Of a stretch of 64,000 nt of DNA, positions 53,100-62,637 are shown piece after piece. The notes under the pieces are model-generated. The model was not told where the DNA came from. It worked only from the letters and a program-made list of their open reading frames with translations, and searched no databases. Within the stretch, counting starts at the first letter, position 1; each line of letters opens with the position of its first letter. The stretch lies in the NCBI GenBank assembly GCA_938015595.1, contig CALLPI010000005.1, positions 145,167-209,166 of the forward strand, written 5' to 3'. Position numbers and translations under genes: made by a program. Source of the DNA: an uncultured Saprospiraceae bacterium. GTDB taxonomy: Bacteria; Bacteroidota; Bacteroidia; Chitinophagales; Saprospiraceae.

Positions 53100-53111
53100 T
53101 AATTGGGCATT

Positions 53112-53630
53112 ATGGACAATGCGAAAGAAATATACGAAGAATTAGAGCGCCTATCACCTGTGATAGCTCGGCTCAAAGTTGTACATGAGCCGCCTGCCGC
53201 GCCTAAAACCTACTTTGCCGATATGCAGGCGGAGGTCTTGCGTAAGTGTCAGTCGCAGCAGACCGTGCCTCGCTTCAAGTTCCTCTTCAATTGTGCAGAG
53301 CGCTTGCACCTTTGGTGGTACTCAGGCATCGTGCGCCCAGTGCTAGCCTTGGCTGCTTTGGCCCTGTTAGTAATGGCAGGACTTTGGTGGCGGCAATACT
53401 GGGAGGTTGCTCCATCTATGCCGTTGGCTGCTCAATTGTCAGAGGAAGAGGTATTATACTACATTGAAGTCAATGCTGATAACTTTGACACTCAACTGCT
53501 GCTTTCGCTCTTGCCTGCCAACGAATCTATGTTACATCTGACACTTGGCCTGGACGAACCCCGAACTCAAGACTTGATGGATGCGATACTCAAGTCATTA
53601 GATACAGAAAACCTGAAAGAACTGTACTGA
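53112..53630 (+). CDS. membrane protein, putative anti-sigma factor
   Basis: A 172-residue protein with one membrane helix near residues 75-95 (VRPVLALAALALLVMAG) between a cytoplasmic N-terminal part and a short periplasmic tail. It follows the sigma factor by 12 bases. The N-terminal segment shows no zinc-binding anti-sigma motif (H-x3-C-x2-C), so the anti-sigma role is inferred from context alone. The ATG at 53112 is preferred to the TTG at 53103. No family is recognised. Confidence 0.6.
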   Translation: MDNAKEIYEELERLSPVIARLKVVHEPPAAPKTYFADMQAEVLRKCQSQQTVPRFKFLFNCAERLHLWWYSGIVRPVLALAALALLVMAGLWWRQYWEVAPSMPLAAQLSEEEVLYYIEVNADNFDTQLLLSLLPANESMLHLTLGLDEPRTQDLMDAILKSLDTENLKELY

Positions 53631-53676
53631 AACACCGATTAATCAGTTTAGTACGCCATTTCAAAAACAATCAACC

Positions 53677-54150
53677 ATGAGAAAATGCATATTCAGCCTG
53701 GCCATTGCGCTCGTAGCCGTTGTAGCTGCACAGGCGCAGCCCGAAAGAAGACCTGCCCAGGAGCGGATACAAGCCTTGCGCACGGCCTTCATCACCAACC
53801 GCCTCAATCTTACTCCAGAGGAAGCACAGCAGTTTTGGCCGCTGTTCAACCAGTTTGAGGCCGAGCAAAAGAAAGTCAAGGAGAAATACCGCCCCTCCAA
53901 AGACCTCATGGCTATGACCGACGCCGAGGCTGAGCGTTTTGTCAATAGCCAGTTTGAGTTGGAGCAGGAAATGCTCAACCTCAAAAAAGACTACATGCAG
54001 CGCTTGCGCAAGGTGCTACCTGTGCGCAAGTTGGCTATCCTCACACGCATTGAGCAAGACTTTCGGGAGCACCTGGTGCAAAATCTCCAGTATATGCGGG
54101 CCAACGCACAGGGTGGGGCAGGGCCACGACGTGACTGGCCGCGCAATTGA
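53677..54150 (+). CDS. Spy/CpxP-like periplasmic protein
   Basis: A 157-residue exported protein with a signal peptide (M-R-K-C-I-F-S-L to V-A-A-Q-A-Q) and a mature helical domain with the L-T-P-E-E-A-Q-Q-F-W motif, related to the LTxxQ repeats of Spy and CpxP chaperones. It follows the presumed anti-sigma gene by 46 bases and closes the sigma cassette, so it may be a sensor or a chaperone of envelope stress. C-terminal residues are basic and glycine-rich. Assignment to Spy/CpxP is by motif and context. Confidence 0.7.
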   Translation: MRKCIFSLAIALVAVVAAQAQPERRPAQERIQALRTAFITNRLNLTPEEAQQFWPLFNQFEAEQKKVKEKYRPSKDLMAMTDAEAERFVNSQFELEQEMLNLKKDYMQRLRKVLPVRKLAILTRIEQDFREHLVQNLQYMRANAQGGAGPRRDWPRN

Positions 54151-54160
54151 AGCCCCCTGC

Positions 54161-56800
54161 TTAGAATCCTGGCAGCAGCATCACAGCATTCAGCATCATG
54201 CGCGAGGGGCCGCGCCAGTACATGCGAAACTGCGGGTTGTCCAGCAGAAATACTACCTTGCCTTGCCCTACAGGCTGCACTGCTGCAAATACATTGCCCG
54301 CCAGGTGGCGTAGGTTTTCCTGAGAAGCATAGCCTGAAGTAAGCAAGTTGGCTGCATCGGGGTGGTACCTTCCTACAGTGTGCAACTCGCGGTCGGCGCG
54401 CAGCGCATCTGTGCCGGATTTGAGCATATAAACGCTCTTGGGCATGCCAAAGGCCAGCGGGTGAGTAGCGTCTAGGGTAGCCAATAGTGCCGACCCTGGT
54501 ATGCGTTTCAGCCCTTCAAACTGGCGCCGTTCTGCGTAGGGCAGATAGCGGGCGCGGTCAGAAGAGTCGGGTTTAACTTCCAGTAATTTTACTCTGGTAA
54601 ACTTGGAGCGATCATCCGTAAAAAACGGCGCAGCGCTCTCCTGGGCAATGAGCACGCCGCCCCCCTCTACCCAGGATTTGAGCTGCTCCAACTGCTCCTT
54701 CTGAAACACCTCGCGCAAGCCATTGCCTCCGCCAGGCAGTATGAGTACTTTGTAATCCTTGAGATCGGCATAGCCATAGCGGGCGCCAAACTTAGGCACA
54801 GCCGTCTGGCGCAGTACCGAGGTGCGGATGCGCTCCACTGGCAGGCCTACTTCGCGGTCAAACAGGAAGTAAAGCTGCCCGCAGGAGTACATGTCGAACG
54901 GTGGGTCCACCATCAAGGCTACCCTCGGGCGATTCACAGGGCGATTACTCGTGGAGCCAAGGTCGAACCCATCGGCCATTCGACCAGTATCGCAGCCGTG
55001 AATCTGTACTTGGCAAGCTTGAGCAATGGCGGCCATGTCGGCGGCTATTTGCTCAGCTTTTTCCAGATTTTGGCCAATAAGTATAATGAGTGTGCCTTCG
55101 CCGTAGCGGGTTTTGCCGTCGCTGAACGGCTCGCGGGCAGCACGCACGCGGTAGCCTTTTTCCCAGAGCATGGCCAAAGCGCGTGGAGCATGCCGTTGTT
55201 TCCACTCCATAATATAGGCGTACTGAGCGTTGGGCTTATTCAGGCCATGGGGTGGCTCCGGCGCCTTGGTCAGCATTTCGCCTTCCCATTTGATGGCAGA
55301 AGTAGTGGCATAAGCTTCCAGGTTGAAAGCCAGCGGAATAGCCCAGGTAGCTACGTCGTACATCACAGAGTCTTCAATGGCCATATTTCGCTCCATCACG
55401 CTATGGATGAACAAGTGGCGCGGCTGGGCAGCAGGTATTACAAAAGTGCCTTTGGGCAGGTTTTTTTGCTCGGTTTTTCCTGTACGGTAGTTGAGTACGT
55501 TGGCGGTCAGTTCGCTGGTAGCGCGCTCTATGCGCACGCCGTGCTGCAAGAGCAGTCGGATGGCGTCATATAGGTAGCCGCTGGGGTCATCGGGCAGGAA
55601 ATAGGCCTTTACAGGCGAAGCGCTATTGCGATAATTCCAGGCCTCAAAGCTGTACTGCAGCAGTGTTTTGCGTATATCTACCGCTTTGAGGAGGGTAGCC
55701 ATGGAGGTGGTGTAGTGGTCCCAGATGCGTTGCTGGAGGGTGAGGTGATAGCCGTCTTCCGTCTGTATGATGCGGCCGCCACCTATGCCGCCTTGCTCAG
55801 TGAGCATACTCACAGCGCCCATTACGCCGGGATAGCTGGAGCCGTAGCCGGGGTAAAAAAAATCAAATACCTCGCGGGTGAAGTAGCTGATGCGATGCTT
55901 GTCGAATTCCCGGATGTTAGCTCGGCCAAAGGTATCGCTCAGGGCTTCATATCGCTTGGGCATGAGCAGGTTGCGCGGCGTGGTGCCTGGTGCAGTGAAG
56001 TAGTTGCTATTGTAGCCTTGCTCGTGATAGTCCACATGTATTTGGGGCATCCAGCGCTGGTACTCGGTGGAATGTGCCTGCGATTCCTGGTTTACCATGT
56101 AAAACCAATCGCGGTTGAGGTCAAACCAGTAGTGGTTGGTACGCCCTGCCGGCCAGGGCTCATAGTGCTCCAGGTCGGCAGATTCGTATGCAGGCAGGTG
56201 GCGCATTACCGACTTGTACCAATAGGTGTAGCGGTCGCGGCCATCGGGGTTAATGCAAATGTACAGCACGATGACCGACTGCTCCAGGAGCCGGCGCGTA
56301 TCTTCGTCCTGGGCAGCTACCAAGCGGTAAGCTACCTGCATGACAGCCTCCGAGCTAGAAGCCTCGTTGCCGTGGATTCCGTAGCTCATGGAAAGAAATA
56401 CCGGTTGGGTTTCGATGATATTGGCAGCTTCGGCGGTAGATATAGCGTCGGGGTCGGTTAGGCGCAGATGCTTTTGGCGTAGGTCTTCCAAGTTGCGGTG
56501 GTTGGCCTCTGAGGTGATGATGACATTGATCAAAGGGCGGCCTTCGTAGGTTTGGCCGTAGGTGTTGAGCTTGATCTCAGGCGAGGCCGCAGCTAGTTTT
56601 TCAAAATACTGCACAATATGCGCATACAAGGTCATTTCCTGACCAAGCGGATAGCCTAGAAAAGCCTCTGGGCTGGGAATGGCAGGGTTGTAAGGCAGGT
56701 TCGGGTCGTATGCAAAGCGTTGTTTGTCAATGAGTTTTTGTGCTTGCACAGAAAAGGCTACCAGGCTTGACAGCAGGCAAATAATGGTTATGCATCTCAT
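54161..56800 (-). CDS. M14-family zinc carboxypeptidase
   Basis: An 879-residue exported metallopeptidase (signal M-R-C-I-T to S-V-Q-A-Q). The catalytic domain has the zinc ligands H and E in YGIHGNEASSSEA near residue 147, the substrate-binding INPDGRDRYTYWY, and a later HVDYHEQGYN carrying the third ligand. The C-terminal part, about 640-810, resembles the class I glutamine-amidotransferase-like fold (ILPGGGNGLREVF, then GGGVLIAQESAA). The catalytic Cys of amidotransferases is not evident there. It converges on the sigma cassette and probably acts on peptides in the periplasm. Confidence 0.88.
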   Translation of the reverse strand: MRCITIICLLSSLVAFSVQAQKLIDKQRFAYDPNLPYNPAIPSPEAFLGYPLGQEMTLYAHIVQYFEKLAAASPEIKLNTYGQTYEGRPLINVIITSEANHRNLEDLRQKHLRLTDPDAISTAEAANIIETQPVFLSMSYGIHGNEASSSEAVMQVAYRLVAAQDEDTRRLLEQSVIVLYICINPDGRDRYTYWYKSVMRHLPAYESADLEHYEPWPAGRTNHYWFDLNRDWFYMVNQESQAHSTEYQRWMPQIHVDYHEQGYNSNYFTAPGTTPRNLLMPKRYEALSDTFGRANIREFDKHRISYFTREVFDFFYPGYGSSYPGVMGAVSMLTEQGGIGGGRIIQTEDGYHLTLQQRIWDHYTTSMATLLKAVDIRKTLLQYSFEAWNYRNSASPVKAYFLPDDPSGYLYDAIRLLLQHGVRIERATSELTANVLNYRTGKTEQKNLPKGTFVIPAAQPRHLFIHSVMERNMAIEDSVMYDVATWAIPLAFNLEAYATTSAIKWEGEMLTKAPEPPHGLNKPNAQYAYIMEWKQRHAPRALAMLWEKGYRVRAAREPFSDGKTRYGEGTLIILIGQNLEKAEQIAADMAAIAQACQVQIHGCDTGRMADGFDLGSTSNRPVNRPRVALMVDPPFDMYSCGQLYFLFDREVGLPVERIRTSVLRQTAVPKFGARYGYADLKDYKVLILPGGGNGLREVFQKEQLEQLKSWVEGGGVLIAQESAAPFFTDDRSKFTRVKLLEVKPDSSDRARYLPYAERRQFEGLKRIPGSALLATLDATHPLAFGMPKSVYMLKSGTDALRADRELHTVGRYHPDAANLLTSGYASQENLRHLAGNVFAAVQPVGQGKVVFLLDNPQFRMYWRGPSRMMLNAVMLLPGF

Positions 56801-56973
56801 GCTCGTTGCGTCTTTATATTCAAGCTGGAGGGGTGTTTGTCCTCACAGTCAAAGTCAGGCTGCAAGATATGGCGAATATTGGAATGCGCAAACGCGTCGT
56901 CATTATTATACAGCATGAGATGGCATGAACCTACGGCCTGTTGAGCTTTCTTGCAGCCCCAGGGTGTTCTCTT

Positions 56974-58176
56974 TCAAGATTCCGCTTTTTTGGTGTTGGA
57001 GGGAATCATCTGCTTTTCAGGGCTTTGTGGTACTTCCTGAAAGCGCACTACGAGTTTATAGCGCGGGCCAAGCGACCTGACCATCGGCCCCATCATGGTC
57101 TCGAGCAGTTCTTGTGCCTGTGCCTTGGCTTTGTCCATGATGTCGCTTTCGAGAGCTTCGCGGCGAAACTCCTCGCGCAGTAGGTTGAAGTTTTGGTCAA
57201 AGTCAGTATTGCGCACCTCGCGCAGCCAGCCAATGTCCAGTTTTTCGACTTTTGGATAGACCTCATGCGAAAGAATGGTGGGCTGGGGCAGGGTAACCAC
57301 CACCGTGCCATTGGAAGGGTTGACCGCAATGTTAATGTAGTTCTTAAGGTTGAAGCCTACCTTGATGGTACTGATGGCCGTGATTTCCATATCAGTGGAG
57401 GAGACATTTAGCCCCCATATTTTGGTTTGCATCTGCTTGCTTATACCTTTTTTGTCCTGTACTTCCACGGTGGCCAGTTCGCCGATAGCTCTTTCAACTT
57501 TTTCCTGGAGCAGGCCGCGCGCCATGGTGAAGTCGCGTACAGCAGCGCGCTCCTCCATGCGCTTCATCAGGGGTTGCAAGGCCTCCATTATGGCAATCCC
57601 GCAGGGGGTTTCTACCTTGTTGCCTTTGCCCAGGATGCTGCCTCCCTCGGTGCGCACCACAGTAGTAATGAGGTGATTGACCATAAAGCAGGTATATTTG
57701 GAGGCAATTTCCCGAAGGGCGTCTAACGAAGTGCGCGCTTCGGTGTTGTACCACGTTTGATACAGTACAGAGCTAGTGTCTTTTAAGGTAATAAAGTCAT
57801 TAAAGTACATGTCGCGCAGGTAGGGGTGCTGTTTGACATAAGCCTTGCGCACCACAGCTTTGAGGCTGTCGCTCAGCCCCATGCGATTGCCCACGTGGTC
57901 TAGGATGGAGGTGTTGAGCTTGAATATCAGGTCGTCAAATTCGCGCTTGTAACGAAGAGGATTGGACAGTATGGTGAGCGCATCTTCCTCATTGATATTT
58001 ATACTGTAGTCAGCAGGCAGGTAATTGACTTGCACTTCTTTGGGAAAGAAGGTGTAGTCAGCTGCTTTGCGGATAACTTGCTTGTATATAATAATGCCCG
58101 CTAAAGCGAGCGCCAGTACCACGACAATGGTCTTCCCTAATTCAAAAATACTGGAAGGTTGAAAATTAGTAGCCAT
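56974..58176 (-). CDS. membrane-anchored DUF4230-like protein
   Basis: A 400-residue protein with one N-terminal membrane helix (residues about 13-36, F-E-L-G-K-T-I-V-V-V-L-A-L) and a large soluble domain rich in strands and long helices. The central part resembles DUF4230 (VEVQDKKGISKQ, then ISTIKVGFNLKNYINIAVNP). I begin at the ATG at 58176 because 24 earlier codons look non-coding. The long amphipathic tail (FNLLREEFRREALESDIMDK) may be a coiled coil. Function unknown. It is divergent from folP, whose promoter overlaps its start. Confidence 0.65.
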   Translation of the reverse strand: MATNFQPSSIFELGKTIVVVLALALAGIIIYKQVIRKAADYTFFPKEVQVNYLPADYSININEEDALTILSNPLRYKREFDDLIFKLNTSILDHVGNRMGLSDSLKAVVRKAYVKQHPYLRDMYFNDFITLKDTSSVLYQTWYNTEARTSLDALREIASKYTCFMVNHLITTVVRTEGGSILGKGNKVETPCGIAIMEALQPLMKRMEERAAVRDFTMARGLLQEKVERAIGELATVEVQDKKGISKQMQTKIWGLNVSSTDMEITAISTIKVGFNLKNYINIAVNPSNGTVVVTLPQPTILSHEVYPKVEKLDIGWLREVRNTDFDQNFNLLREEFRREALESDIMDKAKAQAQELLETMMGPMVRSLGPRYKLVVRFQEVPQSPEKQMIPSNTKKAES

Positions 58177-58190
58177 TTCGCATAACTTTG
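58159..58190 (+). promoter_or_regulatory. promoter of folP
   Basis: TTG (58159-58161), 21 bases, TAACTTTG (58183-58190), about 37 bases before the folP start. It overlaps the start of the divergent DUF4230-like gene. Confidence 0.6.
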
Positions 58191-58226
58191 AGCCAACAAA
58201 TGTAGTCAATTGAGCCGATATTGCCA

Positions 58227-59081
58227 ATGTGGACAGGTTACCGAACAATAAATTGCCGGGGCCGCTTGCTGTCTTTGGAGCAGCCGGCCGTGATGGGCAT
58301 CCTCAACGTGACACCGGATTCTTTCTACGACGGAGGACGGCACCAAGGTTTGGACGTGGCCTTGCGCCAGGCGTCACGCATGTGCGAAGAAGGTGCTGCC
58401 ATTATTGACGTGGGTGGAATGTCATCCAGACCTGGAGCTGGCCTGATTTCGGCGGAGGAAGAATTACGGCGGGTCATACCTGTAATTGAAGCCATTGCCG
58501 CTCAGTTGCCCGAGGCCTTCATATCGATAGATACCGTGCAACCTGTTGTAGCCCGGCGTGCGATAGAGGCCGGTGCTTGCATAATTAATGATGTGTCGGC
58601 GGGGCAATGGATACATGGCATGTATGATACGGTGGCCGAGTTGGGCGTACCCTACGTGCTCATGCATGCTAAAGGCACCCCTGACACCATGCAACAACAG
58701 GCGCATTACGAGGATGTAGTACAGGAAGTGCTGGATTTTATCATTGAAGAAACAGGCAAATTGCGCGCCTTGGGTGTCAGGGATGTCATTATAGACCCTG
58801 GCTTCGGCTTTGGCAAAACTATTGCGCACAATTTCCAACTACTGAAACGCCTGCATGTATTTCGTATCCTGCCTTGTCCGATTTTGGTGGGTATTTCGCG
58901 TAAGTCTATGATTTATCGCACACTGGGGTGCTCGCCCGAAGAGGCGCTCAACGGTACTACCGCACTCAACATGGTGGCCTTGCAACAGGGCGCTTCCATC
59001 TTGCGTGTGCATGACGTGAAAGAGGCTGTGCAGGTAATACAATTATGGAAAGAACTGGAAACCGCCGACGCCCGGCAGTAA
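58227..59081 (+). CDS. folP: dihydropteroate synthase
   Basis: Joins p-aminobenzoate to 7,8-dihydropterin pyrophosphate in folate synthesis; target of sulphonamides. The 284-residue TIM barrel begins with VMGILNVTPDSFYDGG (near residues 25-40) and IIDVGGMSSRPGAG, where GMSS replaces the more usual G-x-S-T. Later blocks are FISIDTVQPVVARRAI, IINDVSAGQW, YVLMHAKGTPDTMQ, and IIDPGFGFGKTIAHN with the conserved lysine region. The ATG at 58227 is preferred to a TTG two codons earlier. The unknown gene that follows begins 3 bases after its stop. Confidence 0.96.
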   Translation: MWTGYRTINCRGRLLSLEQPAVMGILNVTPDSFYDGGRHQGLDVALRQASRMCEEGAAIIDVGGMSSRPGAGLISAEEELRRVIPVIEAIAAQLPEAFISIDTVQPVVARRAIEAGACIINDVSAGQWIHGMYDTVAELGVPYVLMHAKGTPDTMQQQAHYEDVVQEVLDFIIEETGKLRALGVRDVIIDPGFGFGKTIAHNFQLLKRLHVFRILPCPILVGISRKSMIYRTLGCSPEEALNGTTALNMVALQQGASILRVHDVKEAVQVIQLWKELETADARQ

Positions 59082-59084
59082 CGC

Positions 59085-60503
59085 ATGGAAGAACTGAACA
59101 CGCACCGGCTCAGCGAACAGGACATCACGCGGATTGCCCTGCAGTACTTGAAGCGATACTACGAGCGGCGCTTCAATAGCCAAAACCTGGAGGTAGCTTC
59201 CGATGTGCGGGGCAAGGGCGGTATTGTAGCCGATGGGTTTCTATCCTATTCCAGGCCCGAAGGTGGCCAGTTTGTGGCTACCTTTGAAGCCACTTCTTAC
59301 GACACCCGCATGGAAGTGCGCTTCACCCCGCGTAGTCGCTTGCTATGGTTAGATTCCATGGTATTTGCCCTGTGGGGTACAGCCATTGGCGGTATTGTAC
59401 AATATGCCTTGCAGCTGGCGCCCATCAAAAAGTACGGCCCCCTCCTGCCTTGGGTTATGTTTTTGAGTGTATTCACCACCTTATTGTTTACCTTTCGCAT
59501 GTTGGCTGCGGGCTGGCGGCGTTACCGAAAAATTTATGCCATAGAGCAATTCAAGCAGTATCACATTGACGAGCAATGGATAGCCGTCAGTACAGACGCG
59601 TTTTTTGACCACACAGATCCGCATTACGAAGAGTTGTATCGGCAGTGCATCTACTTCGGATTTGGCTTGATACTGATTGAACCTAACGGCCATCCGATCC
59701 CAAAACTCACCCCTGCCCGAGAGGACATATTTAAAGGCAAGCGCCGGCGTACCATTTTCTATAGTCACCGCCAGTGGATGAAGGCTGTGCAAGACCAGCT
59801 CAACAACTCCTGGCTCGAGAGATGGGCTGGGCGTATGGGCATGGCGTTTGACCCTGCCGACCCGCGCTGGTTGGACCGCTTTCCCAGGAGTCGCCCCAAA
59901 CACTGGGCTGCCGCTGCCATTGCCCTGGCTATCATTGTGGCAGTGTGGTATCGCGAGTACGATGCCTGGCTGTATCGCAGCCTCTCGCCCCAGGAATATG
60001 CCGAGTTGGTCAGCAGGGAGCGCTCCGGCCGACCTCCCGACCCTGGCGACTCCGACCCTGACACCCTCTTTCAGCCTTGGCCTTTTCAGGATAACCGCAT
60101 TTCTTACCTCGACGAATGGATCGAAGAACGCCTGGCGCAAAAAAACGCTCGCTTCTGGTCAGAGCAAAACGCAGTAGGCTGGGAGGATGGTTCGGGGATC
60201 GCATATTACGACTGCGCGCGGTTTCGCAACTTTGAAGGCGAAAGGTATATCCTTGTGGAAGGAGTGTATCCCGATTTTGCAGCAGCGGTGCTTCGCGTGG
60301 AGCAACTGCAAGGCGAAGGTATTCCCTGTATTAGCCTGTGGTTGGGCTGCTTTCACGAGCGCTCCCACGAGTTTGTGGTGTTTTTCATCCCAATTTGCAA
60401 CAGCCCACAAGAAGCCTTGCGCATGGCGGGTGAGTTAGAGCGTCTGCGCCGCCCAAACAGCAGCAAAGACTTTCTGACAGTGAAAGCCATCAGGAATAGG
60501 TGA
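59085..60503 (+). CDS. unknown membrane protein with N- and C-terminal soluble domains
   Basis: A 472-residue protein I do not recognise. Residues 1-80 resemble a small nuclease-like or Mrr-type beta-sheet domain (DVRGKGGIVADGFLSYSR, then FVATFEATSYDTR) but catalytic residues are not evident. Membrane helices lie near 86-115, 120-145 and 276-295. The C-terminal 95 residues (YILVEGVYPDFAAAVLRVEQ, then GIPCISLWLGCF) look like a SPOR-type beta-alpha-beta domain that might bind peptidoglycan. Gap of 3 bases to folP, so it is probably cotranscribed. Function unknown. Confidence 0.45.
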   Translation: MEELNTHRLSEQDITRIALQYLKRYYERRFNSQNLEVASDVRGKGGIVADGFLSYSRPEGGQFVATFEATSYDTRMEVRFTPRSRLLWLDSMVFALWGTAIGGIVQYALQLAPIKKYGPLLPWVMFLSVFTTLLFTFRMLAAGWRRYRKIYAIEQFKQYHIDEQWIAVSTDAFFDHTDPHYEELYRQCIYFGFGLILIEPNGHPIPKLTPAREDIFKGKRRRTIFYSHRQWMKAVQDQLNNSWLERWAGRMGMAFDPADPRWLDRFPRSRPKHWAAAAIALAIIVAVWYREYDAWLYRSLSPQEYAELVSRERSGRPPDPGDSDPDTLFQPWPFQDNRISYLDEWIEERLAQKNARFWSEQNAVGWEDGSGIAYYDCARFRNFEGERYILVEGVYPDFAAAVLRVEQLQGEGIPCISLWLGCFHERSHEFVVFFIPICNSPQEALRMAGELERLRRPNSSKDFLTVKAIRNR

Positions 60504-60517
60504 GCAGAGTATACCGA

Positions 60518-61201
60518 TCAGGCCAAGGCTTGCTCGTCCACAATGCGCCCATCAATACAACGAATGATGCGGGCAGGAAAGTTTTCAATGATGCGGTAGT
60601 CGTGCGTGGCTAGCAACACCGCAGTGTTTTGGCGCAGTGCCAGTTGTCGCATAAGCTGCAGAATCTCATCGCTCGTATCGGGGTCGAGGTTGCCAGTAGG
60701 TTCGTCGGCAATGAGGAGTTCGGGGTTGTTGAGCAAGGCTCTGGCTATGACCACGCGCTGTTGCTCGCCGCCCGACAGAGCATGGGGCATGGCGTAGAGC
60801 TTGTTGCTTAGCCCCACCATACTTAGCACCTCGGCAATGCGCTGGCGAATAGCATTTTCGTTTTTCCAGCCAGTGGCGCTCAGCACAAAGCGAAGATTGC
60901 TTTCGACGTTACGATCGGTTAGCAGATTGAAATCCTGGAATACTACTCCTATCTTGCGGCGCAGGTAGGGAGTTTGGCGTTGCGTCAAATGCAGCAGGTC
61001 AAAGCCGGCCACTTCACCTTTGCCTTCTTTAAGGGGCAGCGCACCGTACAACACCTTGAGTAGGCTGGACTTACCGCTGCCAGTTTTGCCGATAAGATAG
61101 ACAAACTCCCCCCTGGACACCGTCATGCTTACGCCGCGCAGTACCACTTGATCTTGCTGGCAGATGTGAGCATTTTGAAGTCGAACGATGAGGTTTTGCA
61201 T
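60518..61201 (-). CDS. ftsE: cell division ATP-binding protein FtsE-like
   Basis: A cytoplasmic ABC ATPase of the FtsEX or MacB/LolD class, 227 residues. Walker A is [12 protein letters not shown] (near residue 37), the signature [17 protein letters not shown], Walker [14 protein letters not shown], and the switch His is in [10 protein letters not shown]. The Q-loop is FQDFNLLTD. The sequence is FtsE-like and would regulate murein hydrolases with FtsX, but no ftsX lies beside it. It follows lysC by 18 bases on the same strand, an unusual partner. Confidence 0.85.
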   Translation of the reverse strand: MQNLIVRLQNAHICQQDQVVLRGVSMTVSRGEFVYLIGKTGSGKSSLLKVLYGALPLKEGKGEVAGFDLLHLTQRQTPYLRRKIGVVFQDFNLLTDRNVESNLRFVLSATGWKNENAIRQRIAEVLSMVGLSNKLYAMPHALSGGEQQRVVIARALLNNPELLIADEPTGNLDPDTSDEILQLMRQLALRQNTAVLLATHDYRIIENFPARIIRCIDGRIVDEQALA

Positions 61202-61219
61202 AATAAAAAGCGGTGTCTT

Positions 61220-62521
61220 TTAGGCTTGTTTCCAACTGATAACTGGCACGTCCTTTACCACCATTTGCGCCATGCCTTTGCTGCGCTCTTCCAGTAGTAC
61301 AATCTTGCCATTGAGCAGATTTTGTATAACTGATTCGGTATAGTGTCGTACAGTGATGAGTTGCAATCCGCGGTCAAGAATGACCTTGAAGTCGTCGTCA
61401 ATGGCCTTGATAAAGCGCATGACTTTGTCGTCGGTATCATTGACACACACGCTGAAGCTGATGGCCGAGTTCTGCATCATGTTCACTTGCAGGCGGTTGT
61501 CGGCAATCCAGTTAAACAGACGGCTAATGTGGTGCTCGGCTACAAAGGAGAAGTCGCGCGTAGAAATCTGCATGAGCGCCTGGTTGCGCTCTACGGTTAC
61601 AATAGGTGGATAGGCTTCATCAGCATCGCCAAAAATGAGCGTGCCTTCGCCATCGGGGTTAATAAAAGACTTGACATAGAGTGGTATGCTCTTATTTTGC
61701 AGCGGTTTTATGGTTTTAGGGTGAATGACACTGGCGCCGTAGTAGGTCATTTCAATAGCCTCTTTGTAAGATAGGCGGTCGAGCTTACTCACGTTTTCAA
61801 AAATGCGGGGATCGGCAGTGAGTACGCCTGGTACATCCTTCCATATCGTCATGCTTTCGGCATTGCTCAGATAAGAGAAGATAGCAGCAGTGTAGTCAGA
61901 ACCTTCGCGTCCCAGGGTAGTGGTGAAGTTTTCGGTAGTAGAGCCGATGAAGCCCTGGGTCAATACAAAGCCGGGTTGCTCTAGCATGGCGGGTACCTTT
62001 CGGTCGTATCGCTCCTGAGTTTGAGACCACTGGACCCAGCCCTCGCGGTAGATGTTATCGGTGAGGACGATGTCGCGCGCATCCAGCCACTGCACGGGCA
62101 GCCCCCGCCGGTTGAGGTAGGCCGCCACAATGCGGGAAGACACCAGCTCGCCCACGCACACAATTTGGTCGTACATGAAGTCATAATTGCCATGCGGCGG
62201 TTCGTCCAGTACCCATTCACTTTCCACAAAGGTGTCATTCACAAGAGCATATACCTCGTCGCCAGGGTCAAATAAGGCATCCATAAGGTGATAATGCATA
62301 GCTTTAATGTCGTACAAGAGCTGGCGAGCACTGTGAGTATCGCCATCGTTGTGAGCAGCTACTACTTTTTCCAGGGCATTGGTGGTTTTGCCCATGGCCG
62401 ATACGATGATGATGAGGTTTTCTTGGCGAAAGCGCTCCAGAATAGAGGCTACGTTTTTTACCGAATCGGCATCCTTGAGCGAGGCGCCGCCAAATTTGAA
62501 GACTTTTACGGGTTGTTTCAT
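61220..62521 (-). CDS. lysC: aspartate kinase
   Basis: Phosphorylates aspartate as the first step to lysine, threonine, methionine and diaminopimelate. The N-terminal kinase domain opens with FKFGGASLKDADSVKNVASI and includes ALTLGR-like TTLGREGSDYTAA and WKDVPGVLTADPR. The C-terminal ACT domains (about residues 300-433, starting at VTVERNQALMQISTRDFSF) mediate allosteric control, the target amino acid not being deducible. At 433 residues it is a monofunctional kinase without homoserine dehydrogenase. It precedes ftsE. A -7-like box lies upstream. Confidence 0.95.
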   Translation of the reverse strand: MKQPVKVFKFGGASLKDADSVKNVASILERFRQENLIIIVSAMGKTTNALEKVVAAHNDGDTHSARQLLYDIKAMHYHLMDALFDPGDEVYALVNDTFVESEWVLDEPPHGNYDFMYDQIVCVGELVSSRIVAAYLNRRGLPVQWLDARDIVLTDNIYREGWVQWSQTQERYDRKVPAMLEQPGFVLTQGFIGSTTENFTTTLGREGSDYTAAIFSYLSNAESMTIWKDVPGVLTADPRIFENVSKLDRLSYKEAIEMTYYGASVIHPKTIKPLQNKSIPLYVKSFINPDGEGTLIFGDADEAYPPIVTVERNQALMQISTRDFSFVAEHHISRLFNWIADNRLQVNMMQNSAISFSVCVNDTDDKVMRFIKAIDDDFKVILDRGLQLITVRHYTESVIQNLLNGKIVLLEERSKGMAQMVVKDVPVISWKQA

Positions 62522-62558
62522 TGCAGTCGGGAAAATATTTCTGGTTTCGTTGAGGCGG

Positions 62559-62566
62559 CAAAGTTA
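62559..62566 (-). promoter_or_regulatory. candidate -7 element of lysC
   Basis: Minus-strand TAACTTTG about 38 bases before lysC. No -33 TTTG at the standard spacing is present. Confidence 0.45.
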
Positions 62567-62619
62567 AAACAGCAAACGCGGTTTTTGTGACACTACCCCA
62601 GGTATTTAGAGTAAATGCG

Positions 62620-62627
62620 TATCTTTC
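62620..62627 (+). promoter_or_regulatory. candidate -7 element of pcm
   Basis: TATCTTTC, 10 bases before the GTG at 62638; one mismatch to the consensus and no good -33 box. Supports the GTG start over an earlier GTG at 62587. Confidence 0.4.
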
Positions 62628-62637
62628 GGGCAAAAAA

